Source of the DNA: CAZPUR01 sp964589815
GTDB lineage: Bacteria; Patescibacteriota; Microgenomatia; UBA1400
Direction: 5' to 3'
DNA length: 64,000 nt
Assembly: GCA_964589815.1 (NCBI GenBank)
Contig: CAZPUR010000005.1
Coordinates: 1-64,000 of the forward strand
This document shows positions 29,768 through 39,172 of this stretch, piece after piece. A program made the position numbers and the translations under genes. The notes beneath the pieces are model-generated. The model made no database searches. It had not been told where the DNA came from and worked only from the letters and a program-made list of their open reading frames with translations. The first letter of the stretch is position 1, and every line of letters begins with the position of its first letter.

Positions 29768-30943
29768 ATGTCTTTGAAGCAAAAATTAGCTTATCTGAAG
29801 CGCCATCCTGTTTATGTGAAGCTTCTTCTTTTGGGGCTTATTTTCTTTTTAACCTCAATTCTCTACCTATATCTTAGGTCAAATCTCAAGCAAACAAAAG
29901 CAATTGAAGCCATCTTAGCCCAAACAAGTTTAAACCCACCTGAAGAAAAGCTTGATCTATTGGAACAGCCTCTGACTATCTTACTTCTGGGACTGGATAG
30001 TAGGCGGGGTGACCAAAGGCCTAGATGTGATGCCATCCATCTTGTGACTTTTTCTCCTCCAGAGGAGAAAATTATCATTACTTCTGTGCCTCGGGGCATT
30101 CATGTTGATTTAGAAAATGTGGCTACCCCCAGCGCTTATCTGGGTAATTCTTGTCATATCAAGGGTATCGATTACGCGGTGGCGGAAATAATCCGAATTA
30201 CCAATCTTCATCCCGACCATATAATAAAAATAAATTTTTCTCAAGCTCTGGGGGTTTTGCGTATTTTGAACATCCCTACCACGCCTACACTCCAATTTTT
30301 AAGAGATCGGAAAAGTTATTACTGGGGTGATAACCAAAGAAGTCACAACCAGGCTCTTTTTATTAAAGACATGATTCTCAATCATACTCACCAAGTGGCA
30401 AGTTTGCCAAAAACAATTAAAAAACTAGCTTTTAAAATGGTGGACACTGACAGTTTGGATTTTGAAACAGCCGATTCCATCCTCAATTGGGTGGTAAAAA
30501 ATAATCTACCTCAAAAGCCTGATCAGATTGAATTAGTGACTAAACCCACACCGACTTATAAAATCAATGATGTTCACTTTGAACAAAGCAAATTTGCCAC
30601 TGAAAGTGCTTGGCAAAATGATAAAGATTTTCAAGCTTATCAGCAGGAGCTGGAAAGCTATCTTAAAAATTTAGTTGGTCAGGCAGAAAAATATCTTGAT
30701 TCCGGCCAAAAAGACTCGGCTTTAAAACTTTTAAAAACTCCTTTCTCCCAACAACTCTGGTTGCAGCTGGAAAATGACCCACTAAGAAATCAGTTCCACC
30801 TTGCTCTCCTAAGACTTTATGTTTTAAGCTCCAAAGATAAAGACGAGGCTTCTATCTTGCTCTTGGATTTTATAACAGAAATGGAAATGGTGAAGAGTGA
30901 AGAATTAAAAAAGCAAGCAGAAGAATTAATGAAAAGTCTTTAA
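29768..30943 (+). CDS. LytR-CpsA-Psr (LCP) family protein
   Basis: 391 aa from ATG 29768; the longer frame would need a TTG at 29726. Membrane helix at about 15-40, then the LCP domain: 'LTILLLGLDSRRGDQRPRCDAIHLVTFSPPEEKIIITSVPRGIHVD' (split here by family motifs LGxD, R-x-D, SVPRG), with Arg and Asp residues that bind the pyrophosphate lipid carrier. LCP enzymes attach polymers to peptidoglycan. The C-terminal 100 residues are helical and repeat-like, possibly TPR. Ends 4 nt into the converging MBL gene. Confidence 0.82.
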   Translation: MSLKQKLAYLKRHPVYVKLLLLGLIFFLTSILYLYLRSNLKQTKAIEAILAQTSLNPPEEKLDLLEQPLTILLLGLDSRRGDQRPRCDAIHLVTFSPPEEKIIITSVPRGIHVDLENVATPSAYLGNSCHIKGIDYAVAEIIRITNLHPDHIIKINFSQALGVLRILNIPTTPTLQFLRDRKSYYWGDNQRSHNQALFIKDMILNHTHQVASLPKTIKKLAFKMVDTDSLDFETADSILNWVVKNNLPQKPDQIELVTKPTPTYKINDVHFEQSKFATESAWQNDKDFQAYQQELESYLKNLVGQAEKYLDSGQKDSALKLLKTPFSQQLWLQLENDPLRNQFHLALLRLYVLSSKDKDEASILLLDFITEMEMVKSEELKKQAEELMKSL

Positions 30944-31563
30944 TTTTGCTCTTTTTTAACTGTGGTTGGATTACCGTGGCCAGAGTAAATAATGGTTGAC
31001 TTGGGAAGAGATAAAATCTTTTTAATTGACTTTTGCAGTTGCTCAAAATCCCCTCCTTTGAGATCTGTCCTTCCGTATCCCCCACCAGCAAAAATCAAGT
31101 CGCCCACAAAAACTAAATTTTCTTTTTGGCAATAAAAGGAAAGGCTGCCCGGAGTATGCCCAGGAGTTTCGAGAATTTTTAATCCGCCAGCTGGCAGAAA
31201 TTCCCCTATTTTTAAAATCTCTCCTTCTTTTAATAATTTATCTGGCATCACCACCGGGTCAACCTTTAGACCAGTAAAAAAATTAGCGGTTGACTGAGCT
31301 CTTTTTAATATTTTCGCATCCCTGACACTGAGATAAAAAGGGACCTTGAAAGCTAGTTTTAATTCTGTTACGGCTAAAACATGATCAAAATGTCCGTGGG
31401 TGGCTAAGATAGCTTTAGGTTTTAAATCCAAATCTTTAATCTTATTAATAATAAAATCAGCGTCGTCTCCCGGGTCAATGATAAAACACTCTCTCGATTC
31501 CCCGCCATAGAATAAATAACAATTGGTTGATAATTGCCCCACCCTTAAAACCTTTACCGGCAT
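30940..31563 (-). CDS. Metallo-beta-lactamase fold hydrolase (glyoxalase II-like)
   Basis: 207 aa. Metal motif T-H56-x-H58-x-D60-H61 ('ATHGHFDHV'), then the His of 'TPGHTPGS', 'FVGDLIFAGG' (metal-bridging Asp) and the final 'IYSGHG'. Typical of YcbL-type hydrolases: thioester hydrolysis such as S-lactoylglutathione or related compounds. Stand-alone, with its own leaderless promoter. Confidence 0.9.
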   Translation of the reverse strand: MPVKVLRVGQLSTNCYLFYGGESRECFIIDPGDDADFIINKIKDLDLKPKAILATHGHFDHVLAVTELKLAFKVPFYLSVRDAKILKRAQSTANFFTGLKVDPVVMPDKLLKEGEILKIGEFLPAGGLKILETPGHTPGSLSFYCQKENLVFVGDLIFAGGGYGRTDLKGGDFEQLQKSIKKILSLPKSTIIYSGHGNPTTVKKEQN

Positions 31564-31578
31564 AAACTAATTTTATCA
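31564..31578 (-). promoter_or_regulatory. Extended -10 promoter of the MBL gene (leaderless)
   Basis: TG-A-TAAAAT (31578 to 31570), 6 nt, ATG at 31563. No Shine-Dalgarno. Confidence 0.58.
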
Positions 31579-31637
31579 TAGTTAACAGGATAAAAATTTG
31601 GAAAATAAGGCCTTTTAAGGTAAAATATAAAGCTGTA

Positions 31638-33908
31638 ATGGATAAACGGTATAAACCCCAAGAGTTTGAGACTAGAACCTACCAACTCTGGGAAAAAACA
31701 AAAGCATTCACTTCTAAGAGAAATAAAAAACAGCAGCCCTTCACTATTATTATGCCTCCTCCTAACGCTAATGCTCCCCTGCATATTGGCCACGCCATGT
31801 TTGTGGCCTTAGAAGACATTCTGATTCGCTATCACCGAATGAAAGGCGACGCTTCTCTTTGGTTACCAGGTGCTGATCATGCTGGCATTTTAACCCAAGT
31901 AGTTTTCGAAAGAAAATTAGCCGCTAAAGGAAAAAATAGGTTTGATCTGGGTCGAAGTAAATTTTACCGTCAGTGTCTTAAATTTACTCAGAATAATAAA
32001 AAAATTATGTATAATCAGTTAAAAAAACTTGGGGCTTCTTGTGATTGGACTAGAGAAAAATTCACCCTTGACGCTGACATTTCTAAACAAGTCCTTTTAA
32101 CTTTCGTCCAATTATATCAAAATGGTTTGGCTTATCGCGGCGACCGGCTCATCAACTGGTGCCCCCGTTGCATGACAGCTTTGTCAGACCTAGAAGTAGA
32201 ATATAAAGAAATCAAGGGTAAGTTTTGGTATATTAAATATCCTTTAAAAATTCACTCTGATGTTACTGGTCAAAAAAGATATCTAGTGGTAGCCACCACT
32301 AGGCCGCAAACCATGCTTGGCGATACTGCTTTAGTCGTTCATCCTGATGACGGACGCTATAATCAGTTCATTGGCCAAAAAGTTATTCTCCCTTTAGTAG
32401 GCCGAGAAATTCCTATTGTGGCTGATAAAATGGTTGATCCCGAATTTGGCACTGGTGTCGTCAAGGTCACTCCGGCCCATGATCCTATCGATTGGCAAAT
32501 AGGTCTTCGGCACAAACTCAAAATAATTTCTGTCATTGGTTTTGATAGTAAAATGACTGCTGAAGCAGGTCAAGATTTTGCCGGTCTTAATGTAGAAGAG
32601 GCCAGAAAAAAAATTGTTGAAAGTTTAAATAAAAAAAACCTCTTGCTCAAAGATAGAATCCACATGCATGCGGTTAGCCATTGCGAGCGTTGTAAAACCA
32701 TTATTGAACCTTTGGTTTCTAAACAATGGTTTTTGGACGTAAATTCCAAATTCCAAATTCCAAATTCCAAATTAAGAAAAGTCTTAGGAGTTAAAGAGGT
32801 CTCACTAAGGCAATTGGGTGTTTTGGCAGTTAGAAAAGGGTCGATTAAAATTTTACCTAAACGCTTTAAAAAAAGCTACTTAAGTTGGATGAAAGATTTA
32901 CATGATTGGTGTATCTCCCGGCAAATCTGGTGGGGGCATCGGATGCCTATCTGGTATTGCGGCACTAAAGGATTGTCTGCCCTGCAAAAACAAATGAACC
33001 CGGAATTACAGGGAAAACCGACTGGCTGTGGACATATAATTGTTAGCCTTAAAAAGCCAAAATCTTGTCCTAAATGCCATCGTCGAGTTACTATTATTCA
33101 GGACCCAGACACCTTTGATACTTGGTTTTCTTCAGGTCAGTGGATCCATAATGCCTTAGGTTATCCTAATTCTCATGACTATAAATACTTTTATCCCACT
33201 TCGGTAATGGAAACTGGTTATGAAATTTTAAATATTTGGGTGGCCAAAATGATTATGTTAAGTCTATATCGAACTAATGAGCTCCCTTTTAAAACCGTTT
33301 ATCTTCATGGCTTGGTGCGCGATGCTTTTGGAGAAAAAATGAGTAAATCCAAAGGCAATGTTATTAACCCCTTAGATGTGATTGAAAAACATGGAGCTGA
33401 TGCTTTACGAATGGCTTTGGTAATTGGTACCAGTCCGGGGAATGATGTTTCGGTAAGTGAAAATAAAATTAAGGGCTACCGCAATTTTACTAACAAAATT
33501 TGGAATATAGGTCGTTTTGTTTATCTGAATCTTAAATCAACTAGAAAACAGGTCCCCTGGTATAAAACTAAAATGAGGGGTTTAACTAGAGAGGATGAAA
33601 AAATCATTAGAAAACTTAACTTACTCATTAAAGAAACAACCAAAAGCTTAGACGGATTTAAATTCTCCCCTGCCGGAGAAGCCATTTATCAATTTTTATG
33701 GCATCAATTTGCCGATAAATATATTGAAAAAGTTAAGCCAAGAGTCAGAGATAAAGACGTCGTCGCTTTATCAGTTTTACACCACGTTTACTTAAACTGT
33801 CTCAAACTTCTCCATCCTTTTATGCCTTTTGTCACTGAAGCAGTTTGGCAGCAAATGCCGAGGAAATCTAAAAAGAAACTTATTGTTTCTCCTTGGCCCA
33901 AAATTTAA
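31638..33908 (+). CDS. valS: Valyl-tRNA synthetase
   Basis: 756 aa, shorter than the common 880-950 aa because the C-terminal coiled-coil arm is reduced or missing. HIGH at 49-52 ('PLHIGHAM'), editing domain with 'TTRPQTMLGDTA' and 'GTGVVKVTPAHD', 'WCISRQIWWGHRMPIWYC', a Cys/His zinc insertion ('CPKCHRR') and KMSKS near 568. Charges tRNA-Val. A short segment 'NSKFQIPNSK' (about 32740-32775) is encoded by tandem TTCCAAA repeats. A TAAAAT 11 nt before the ATG gives a very short leader. Confidence 0.97.
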   Translation: MDKRYKPQEFETRTYQLWEKTKAFTSKRNKKQQPFTIIMPPPNANAPLHIGHAMFVALEDILIRYHRMKGDASLWLPGADHAGILTQVVFERKLAAKGKNRFDLGRSKFYRQCLKFTQNNKKIMYNQLKKLGASCDWTREKFTLDADISKQVLLTFVQLYQNGLAYRGDRLINWCPRCMTALSDLEVEYKEIKGKFWYIKYPLKIHSDVTGQKRYLVVATTRPQTMLGDTALVVHPDDGRYNQFIGQKVILPLVGREIPIVADKMVDPEFGTGVVKVTPAHDPIDWQIGLRHKLKIISVIGFDSKMTAEAGQDFAGLNVEEARKKIVESLNKKNLLLKDRIHMHAVSHCERCKTIIEPLVSKQWFLDVNSKFQIPNSKLRKVLGVKEVSLRQLGVLAVRKGSIKILPKRFKKSYLSWMKDLHDWCISRQIWWGHRMPIWYCGTKGLSALQKQMNPELQGKPTGCGHIIVSLKKPKSCPKCHRRVTIIQDPDTFDTWFSSGQWIHNALGYPNSHDYKYFYPTSVMETGYEILNIWVAKMIMLSLYRTNELPFKTVYLHGLVRDAFGEKMSKSKGNVINPLDVIEKHGADALRMALVIGTSPGNDVSVSENKIKGYRNFTNKIWNIGRFVYLNLKSTRKQVPWYKTKMRGLTREDEKIIRKLNLLIKETTKSLDGFKFSPAGEAIYQFLWHQFADKYIEKVKPRVRDKDVVALSVLHHVYLNCLKLLHPFMPFVTEAVWQQMPRKSKKKLIVSPWPKI

Positions 33909-33909
33909 C

Positions 33910-34524
33910 ATGGAAAACCTATCCTGTCCACCACAAAAATTTTTAACCATCAAAAAAAAGTTAACTAAGCTTTCAAAGCAAAAAAAGAGTCAAAAAATAG
34001 ACAAATTTCCCGGTACTTATCTATGGCTAGACTTGCGCAACTATTCTGAATTTACCTCCCAACAATCAACGGCAAAGGTAATAAAACTCTTAAACCGGTA
34101 TTATTTCTTAATAGAAAATGGCGCAGCCGGTTTTGGGGGTCAAGTAGTTGATTTTTTGGGAGATGGTATTGGTGTTTTATTTAGGCATAAAAATCACCCT
34201 CAAAATGCTTGGCAAGCAGTTATGTGTATTTTAAGGTCTTTAAATACAGCTAAGCTAGACCTTAAGCTGGGCTTGGGTTTAAATACTGGACTGATTATCT
34301 GGGCTAAAAGTAAACAGGTTAAGGCAACTAAAGAATTTTATTCTGGAACCACTATTATTAAAGCTTGTCGTCTAGGGGTCTTGGCCTCCAGAACCAAGAA
34401 AAAAATTCTCATCACTAAAAAATTCTATCAAAAACTTGAACCTGGAGACCGAAAAAAGTTTAAATTTTTAAAATTTATTAGATTAAAAGGGTTTAAGCAA
34501 AAAACCGCAGTTTATTATCTTTAA
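33910..34524 (+). CDS. Class III adenylate/guanylate cyclase-like domain protein
   Basis: 204 aa from ATG 33910, 1 nt after the valS stop. The N-terminal 30 residues are basic; a cyclase homology domain follows: 'LWLDLRNYSEF' (metal Asp41, family D-x-x-x-F/Y-[ST]), 'VVDFLGDGIGVLF' (metal Asp85, family GDG), 'GLGLNTG' and 'YSGTTIIKACRL' (Arg154 of the transition-state pair). The Asn that normally precedes that Arg appears replaced by Ile, so cyclase activity is uncertain. No membrane or sensor domain. It could make a cyclic nucleotide or be a binding-only relative. Confidence 0.65.
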   Translation: MENLSCPPQKFLTIKKKLTKLSKQKKSQKIDKFPGTYLWLDLRNYSEFTSQQSTAKVIKLLNRYYFLIENGAAGFGGQVVDFLGDGIGVLFRHKNHPQNAWQAVMCILRSLNTAKLDLKLGLGLNTGLIIWAKSKQVKATKEFYSGTTIIKACRLGVLASRTKKKILITKKFYQKLEPGDRKKFKFLKFIRLKGFKQKTAVYYL

Positions 34525-34587
34525 GGAAAAAATTCCACTCCGAACTTTTATTTATTCTCCAAAAACACTTCAAGATTAAATAGAAAA

Positions 34588-34601
34588 TGTTATACTTAAT
34601 T
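34588..34601 (+). promoter_or_regulatory. Extended -10 promoter of the TPR-like gene (leaderless)
   Basis: TG-T-TATACT (34588-34596), 5 nt, ATG at 34602. This spacing favours the second ATG of the frame over the one at 34587, which lies within the promoter. Confidence 0.5.
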
Positions 34602-35102
34602 ATGCTCAAAAATTGGCTGAGTTTAGGGATTATAGTTTTAACTTTAATCTTACTAACTAATTTTCTCTGGCCCAGAAACAAGATTTTCTCCACACAATTA
34701 AACACTGCTCGCTGGCCTTTATCAATTAAAAGGCACCTCCAAATGGCAAAAACTTATTTTGAAAATGGTTATGAGCATGAAGCCATTAAAGAATATCAGC
34801 AAGCAGAACGACTTTATCAGTATTTTTCCTTTATTGACTTAAGTAAAACATTTAAAAACCAGTTAGAAGAAACAAAAAAAATAGTTTATCAACGTCAAAG
34901 ATTAAAAAATCAGATTGAAGGTTGGGAAACAGTTTTAAAATCAAAGCCTTATTACCGCGATGTCCTGGTTCACCTCTCTGTTTTAAACTACCAAATCTGG
35001 GAAGATGAAAAAGCCAAAGAATACTGGCAACAGGCTTTTTATTTAGACCCTAACAGCCCTCAAGTACAAGAAATGGGGAAAATTTTAGGGATTAGAAATT
35101 AG
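34602..35102 (+). CDS. Membrane-anchored TPR-like protein
   Basis: 166 aa from ATG 34602. One N-terminal membrane helix (about 6-24), then helical pairs at 45-75 ('LQMAKTYFENGYEHEAIKEYQQAERLY') and 115-160 ('RDVLVHLSVLNYQIWEDEKAKEYWQQAFYLDPNSP'), the latter a clear TPR unit with the Pro-terminated end. Likely a scaffold on the outer face of the membrane; partner unknown. Confidence 0.6.
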   Translation: MLKNWLSLGIIVLTLILLTNFLWPRNKIFSTQLNTARWPLSIKRHLQMAKTYFENGYEHEAIKEYQQAERLYQYFSFIDLSKTFKNQLEETKKIVYQRQRLKNQIEGWETVLKSKPYYRDVLVHLSVLNYQIWEDEKAKEYWQQAFYLDPNSPQVQEMGKILGIRN

Positions 35103-35124
35103 AAGCTGGGAATTTTAAAAGAAG

Positions 35125-35916
35125 TTATTTTTTCTCTTCTTTGCCTTGTTTTTCTTGTTTCTCTTCTGGTTTGACTTCTTTTTTGCCTTCTTCTGGTTTT
35201 CCTGTTTCCTCTTTTTCCTCGCCTTCTTGAACCTCTGCTTCCTCGCCTTCGGCTGGAACTTCTTCGGTTGGTTTTTCTTCTTCTTTTTCTTCTTTTGGCT
35301 CTTCCACTTTAACTAATAAGTCTTCTTCATTTTCAACCAAAATCTTAACCTTAGCTTTATCTACCTTTAAATCCTTAAGGGCAATGCCCTGGCCAATTTT
35401 ATCAATCTTACTAATATCTACCTCAAATTTTTCCGGTAAATCAGTTGGTAGGGCCTCAACTTCAATCTCATCCATTAAAGGCACTAAAATGCCCCCCTTG
35501 CTTACGGCTGGCGCTTCGCCTCTAAGCTCTATAGGAATAGCGACGTGAACTTTTTCTTTAAGGTCAATTTGGTGAAAATCAGCATGAAGAGGTAAATCAG
35601 TAACTGGGTCTTTTTGTAAATTGTGAATTAGGACAGCCCGGGATTTTTTTTCAGGACTCAAGCTTAATTCGACAATGCCTGTCTCCCCTGCCTCCTGATA
35701 GACTGTTAAAAATTCTTTTAAGTCCACCTCAATTGCCTGGGATTTTATCTTTTTACCATAAATATTGGCTGGGAGGATGCCTTTTTCCCTTAATTTCTTA
35801 ATTTTGCGGCCAAAAATTTTACGTTTTTGGGTTTTAAGTTTTGGCTTAAAACTCCCTTCAGTCTTTGCCACTGATGAAGTTTTTTTAGTTTTTTTATCAA
35901 TTTCTTTCTTAGTCAT
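35125..35916 (-). CDS. rplY: 50S ribosomal protein L25 (CTC/TL5 type)
   Basis: 263 aa. A basic N-terminus; 'IKKLREKGILPANIYGKKIKSQAIEVDLKEF' is the 5S-rRNA-binding L25 domain, 'LIHNLQKDPVTDLPLHADFHQIDL' continues it, and the CTC C-terminal domain follows (to about 215). The last 50 residues are a Glu/Lys-rich disordered tail. Binds 5S rRNA. The ATG follows a TAAAAT by 9 nt, a short leader. Confidence 0.93.
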   Translation of the reverse strand: MTKKEIDKKTKKTSSVAKTEGSFKPKLKTQKRKIFGRKIKKLREKGILPANIYGKKIKSQAIEVDLKEFLTVYQEAGETGIVELSLSPEKKSRAVLIHNLQKDPVTDLPLHADFHQIDLKEKVHVAIPIELRGEAPAVSKGGILVPLMDEIEVEALPTDLPEKFEVDISKIDKIGQGIALKDLKVDKAKVKILVENEEDLLVKVEEPKEEKEEEKPTEEVPAEGEEAEVQEGEEKEETGKPEEGKKEVKPEEKQEKQGKEEKK

Positions 35917-35965
35917 AACTTTGTGATTTTAACAAATTCCTATTTTTAAAGCAATCAGCAACCTT

Positions 35966-38671
35966 TTACTCGGGAGAAAATTCTATTAAAAAGCCCCTGT
36001 CTTTTATCGTAGTAGTCTGAATCTGTAATTGAGGTGGTGAACTTTCTGATTCGGGGATAGATTTAATAACCTGCCAGTTTTGAGGGTAATTAAGCTGCAG
36101 ACTTAGGGGGCCTTCACCTATGCCTGGTTGCTTTTGAAAATATAAAGCATAGCCCGTTTTCCCTTGAGTAAAATCTATTTTCTCAGCTGGCCGGTAACTA
36201 ATTTCTACCAATCTTTTCTCTCCGGCCGGAACAGTAACCAAAAAGCCAATGGCTCTTTTAGCATATTCATCCAAAAAATCAATCTCATTGGCGCTCAAAG
36301 GAGTCAAGCTGGCCATTGTTTCACCAACTTTAACATTTAAAACAGTTGTCTCCAGGGGTAAATAAACCCTAAGGTAGTTTTTATAGTCTCCGCCTGGTTG
36401 TTTTTTTGAAGGACTCAAATTTTGATAAGCTAAAATTGTCTTTTCCTCTAGGCTGCCGTCTTCTAAAAAACTTACCTTCTGCATAATTTCTCTCTTAAGA
36501 TAATAATTAGCTTGATTAACGCCCAAGTTGGCTTCGGCCAACATTAAAAAATCTGTCAAAACATTTTTACTTTTGGCTACTTCCCTAACGCTACCGTCCC
36601 AACCATAGTGATTAAAAAATCTGGCTTCTTTCTCACTAGTTAAGGCAATTAAAATCTCTTTATTGCCTAAGTTTTCAAACAGAACAGCCATTAATTTCAA
36701 CCATTCTCTGCTCTCAAGTTGGTAAATTTTGTCAAAAATCGCTTGAGCTAAATAAACCATAAAATTCTTTTTATCCCCTTCTTCTAATGCGGTAATAAAT
36801 TGGGCTCTTTCCAAAATATTGCCTTCATTGATCTCTTCTCCTGTCTGCTCTAAGGTTACAGGCCCTAAAACAGATAAAATTCGTTTAAAAGCCAATAGGT
36901 CCAGACTAATGGTGCCCTCAACTTTTCTTTTTAGGGCGCTTTCCAAGAACCACTCAGCCTGATAGCTCGTATCCGGGAAGTGAATGGCCCAGTTAGCATC
37001 CCTTAAATACCAGGAACTTTCGCCTAAGTATTTCTTCATCTCTGCCGGAGGTTCAACTCTGCCTTTAAGCTGATTATCAACTGCTCCAGTTTTGTTAATT
37101 TGAAAGTCAAGAAGTTTGTTATTTTCAAAACTAACTAGACCAAAACCGACGATAAATCCGCCCGTCGGTCTGAGCTCTAAATTATTTTGCAGCAATATCA
37201 GATAGGTCTTTTTGCCGTTCTGAGCCACCAGCGAGGGCAAAATCTCTAAAAAATCCCGGGCCAGCTTAATTTTCTCTTTAGAAAAAGGCAGTTGACTTGT
37301 CAATTCACTCTCCTGATCTAACTCATCAGCTTCAATTTGGTTTATTTCATCCCAAAGTTGGTCCAATAAAAACTCCAAGTCATCAATTTTTGCCCTCAAA
37401 TCTCCTTCTTCTCTTTTAATAACTAAAGTTGTCATCTCTTCCGTCTTTTGAGCTATCTGACTGATTAAGTTAGCTGTCCGAGTAAAACGAATGCTGAGGT
37501 CGAAAAAAGAAAAAAACTTTTCCGCCGGTTGGGATAAATGGAAAAAAGAAATTAGGTCTTTCAAGCCTACCAGATATTCTTTTCCTTTATTAGCATATTC
37601 AAGGCTAGTTTCTACCTGATCTGTGGTTAAAGGAAAATTAAAATTATCTAAACTGGTTTTTATCTCTTTGGTTTTATTGAGGCTTTGAAAATAAAGATGA
37701 CTTAAGTTAATTAAAGGAATACTTAAAAAAACTGTGGTCAAAAAGAAGGTAAGAAAAATTAATTTAAGCAATATTCTCTTTCTTTTTTTCTTTTTAAATT
37801 CCGGCTTATAATACTCTATCCAGGCTAAAGTTTTTTTAATCCCAAAATTTAAACTGGTTTTTGGTCGCCAGTTAAGTTGTTTTTGAGTTTCTTTAATTTG
37901 TCTTTTTTTTATCAAACTCGGAGGTCTCTTTTTCTCATGCATGAATTCTATTCCCAAACTCCTCCCGGCCGCTTTTTTAATTGCCTGGGCAAATTTTAAA
38001 ATCGTTACTTTTTGCTTCTCAGCTAAAATATAAATTTTCCCCGATGAGTCCTGACTAAACATGGCTTTTAAAATCCCTTGGATGGCATCATCAATATATA
38101 AAGGGTATAAGGGCTTAGAACCATCGCCAGGCACTTTAAATATTTTTTTACTTTTATAATTCTTAAATAAAAGAGCTAATTCTTTGTCTTGCTTTAATGG
38201 CATATAAGGACCATAGACATCGGTTAGGCAAACAATTCTGACATCAGCTTTAAGCCGGGAAAAATATTTAGTGGCGATGGTTTCATTAACCTTGTCTTTC
38301 TTCTCTTGATCAACAGAAGATATGAGTAAAAACTTGGCTCTTTGCTTTTGAGCCAACTCAATGAGGTCAGCCGTATGTTCCAGTCTGTTACTTACCGGTC
38401 GGACATAAAAAATATAGTCAAAGGTAACTCCAGCCAAATCTTTCAAGGGGTTTTTGGCCTTGATTTTTAAAATTTTAAAGTTTTTTTTCGCCCTGAGGTT
38501 TTGAATTAAATTAAGGCTTCCTTTGGTTGACTGGTCTAAACAATAAACAAAACACTTTTTTGCCAACAAAGCCTTACAAAGGTGAAAACCAATAAAACCA
38601 GCACCGCCAATAACTAAGGCGTGAGGCAGTTGATCTGAAACTAAAATTGGTTTAAAAACCTTTTTGGACAT
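35966..38671 (-). CDS. Fusion of an NAD-dependent epimerase-like domain with DUF4012
   Basis: 901 aa. Residues 15-285 are an extended-SDR Rossmann domain ('VIGGAGFIGFHLCKAL', GxxGxxG; later 'DVYGPYMPL' and 'YIDDAIQGIL'), related to UDP-sugar epimerases and decarboxylases. The catalytic YxxxK is not evident: the segment before 'RIVCLTDVYGP' is shortened and lacks the Tyr. A basic stretch and a membrane helix (about 293-325) follow, then DUF4012 (about 470-900) with 'TYLILLQNNLELRPTGGFIVGF'. Likely a surface-polymer protein with a sugar-nucleotide-binding cytoplasmic head. Confidence 0.82.
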   Translation of the reverse strand: MSKKVFKPILVSDQLPHALVIGGAGFIGFHLCKALLAKKCFVYCLDQSTKGSLNLIQNLRAKKNFKILKIKAKNPLKDLAGVTFDYIFYVRPVSNRLEHTADLIELAQKQRAKFLLISSVDQEKKDKVNETIATKYFSRLKADVRIVCLTDVYGPYMPLKQDKELALLFKNYKSKKIFKVPGDGSKPLYPLYIDDAIQGILKAMFSQDSSGKIYILAEKQKVTILKFAQAIKKAAGRSLGIEFMHEKKRPPSLIKKRQIKETQKQLNWRPKTSLNFGIKKTLAWIEYYKPEFKKKKRKRILLKLIFLTFFLTTVFLSIPLINLSHLYFQSLNKTKEIKTSLDNFNFPLTTDQVETSLEYANKGKEYLVGLKDLISFFHLSQPAEKFFSFFDLSIRFTRTANLISQIAQKTEEMTTLVIKREEGDLRAKIDDLEFLLDQLWDEINQIEADELDQESELTSQLPFSKEKIKLARDFLEILPSLVAQNGKKTYLILLQNNLELRPTGGFIVGFGLVSFENNKLLDFQINKTGAVDNQLKGRVEPPAEMKKYLGESSWYLRDANWAIHFPDTSYQAEWFLESALKRKVEGTISLDLLAFKRILSVLGPVTLEQTGEEINEGNILERAQFITALEEGDKKNFMVYLAQAIFDKIYQLESREWLKLMAVLFENLGNKEILIALTSEKEARFFNHYGWDGSVREVAKSKNVLTDFLMLAEANLGVNQANYYLKREIMQKVSFLEDGSLEEKTILAYQNLSPSKKQPGGDYKNYLRVYLPLETTVLNVKVGETMASLTPLSANEIDFLDEYAKRAIGFLVTVPAGEKRLVEISYRPAEKIDFTQGKTGYALYFQKQPGIGEGPLSLQLNYPQNWQVIKSIPESESSPPQLQIQTTTIKDRGFLIEFSPE

Positions 38672-38737
38672 CGCTTTATCTATTATCTTACTTTATCTTT
38701 TAAAAACTAACAAGAAAAGATGATTAGCGGTAATAAT

Positions 38738-39172
38738 CTAAGTTTTTTGGGGAAATTTATCTAAGGCTTGGTTAAGAAGTTTGTCTGCTTCTTTGTTTCT
38801 TTCTCTTAAAACGTGATGATAATTTATTTTTCCTCCTAGTTGACTTTCTAATTCTTTAACTCTAATTGCTAAGGGTTGTAGCTTAAGATTTTTAATTTTA
38901 TACTTACCGTTTAATTGATTAACCACCAGCAGGGAATCAAGAAAAAATTGGTATTTTACACTTAAATTTTTGGGCTGGGGTTGGTGTTTGATTAACCATT
39001 TTAAAGCCTGAATAGCCGCTTGGTATTCGGCCACATTATTAGTAGTCTTACCTATATACTCCCCTTTTTCTAAAAGCACTCTTCCCTTATCGTCTTTAAT
39101 AATAACTCCTATGGCCGCTGGGCCTGGATTGCCTCGGGCGCCGCCATCACAGAATATGGTCAATTGGTTCAT
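38738..39172 (-). CDS. rnhA: RNase HI-like protein
   Basis: 144 aa. 'IFCDGGARGNPGPAAIGVII' with catalytic Asp9, 'NNVAEYQAAIQAL' with the catalytic Glu, 'FFLDSLLVVNQL' with the third acidic residue, and 'HHVLRERNKEADKL' with His and the last Asp. Removes RNA from RNA-DNA hybrids. It belongs to the prokaryotic/plant RnhA-like subgroup that lacks the basic protrusion. Overlaps jag by 4 nt. Confidence 0.92.
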   Translation of the reverse strand: MNQLTIFCDGGARGNPGPAAIGVIIKDDKGRVLLEKGEYIGKTTNNVAEYQAAIQALKWLIKHQPQPKNLSVKYQFFLDSLLVVNQLNGKYKIKNLKLQPLAIRVKELESQLGGKINYHHVLRERNKEADKLLNQALDKFPQKT

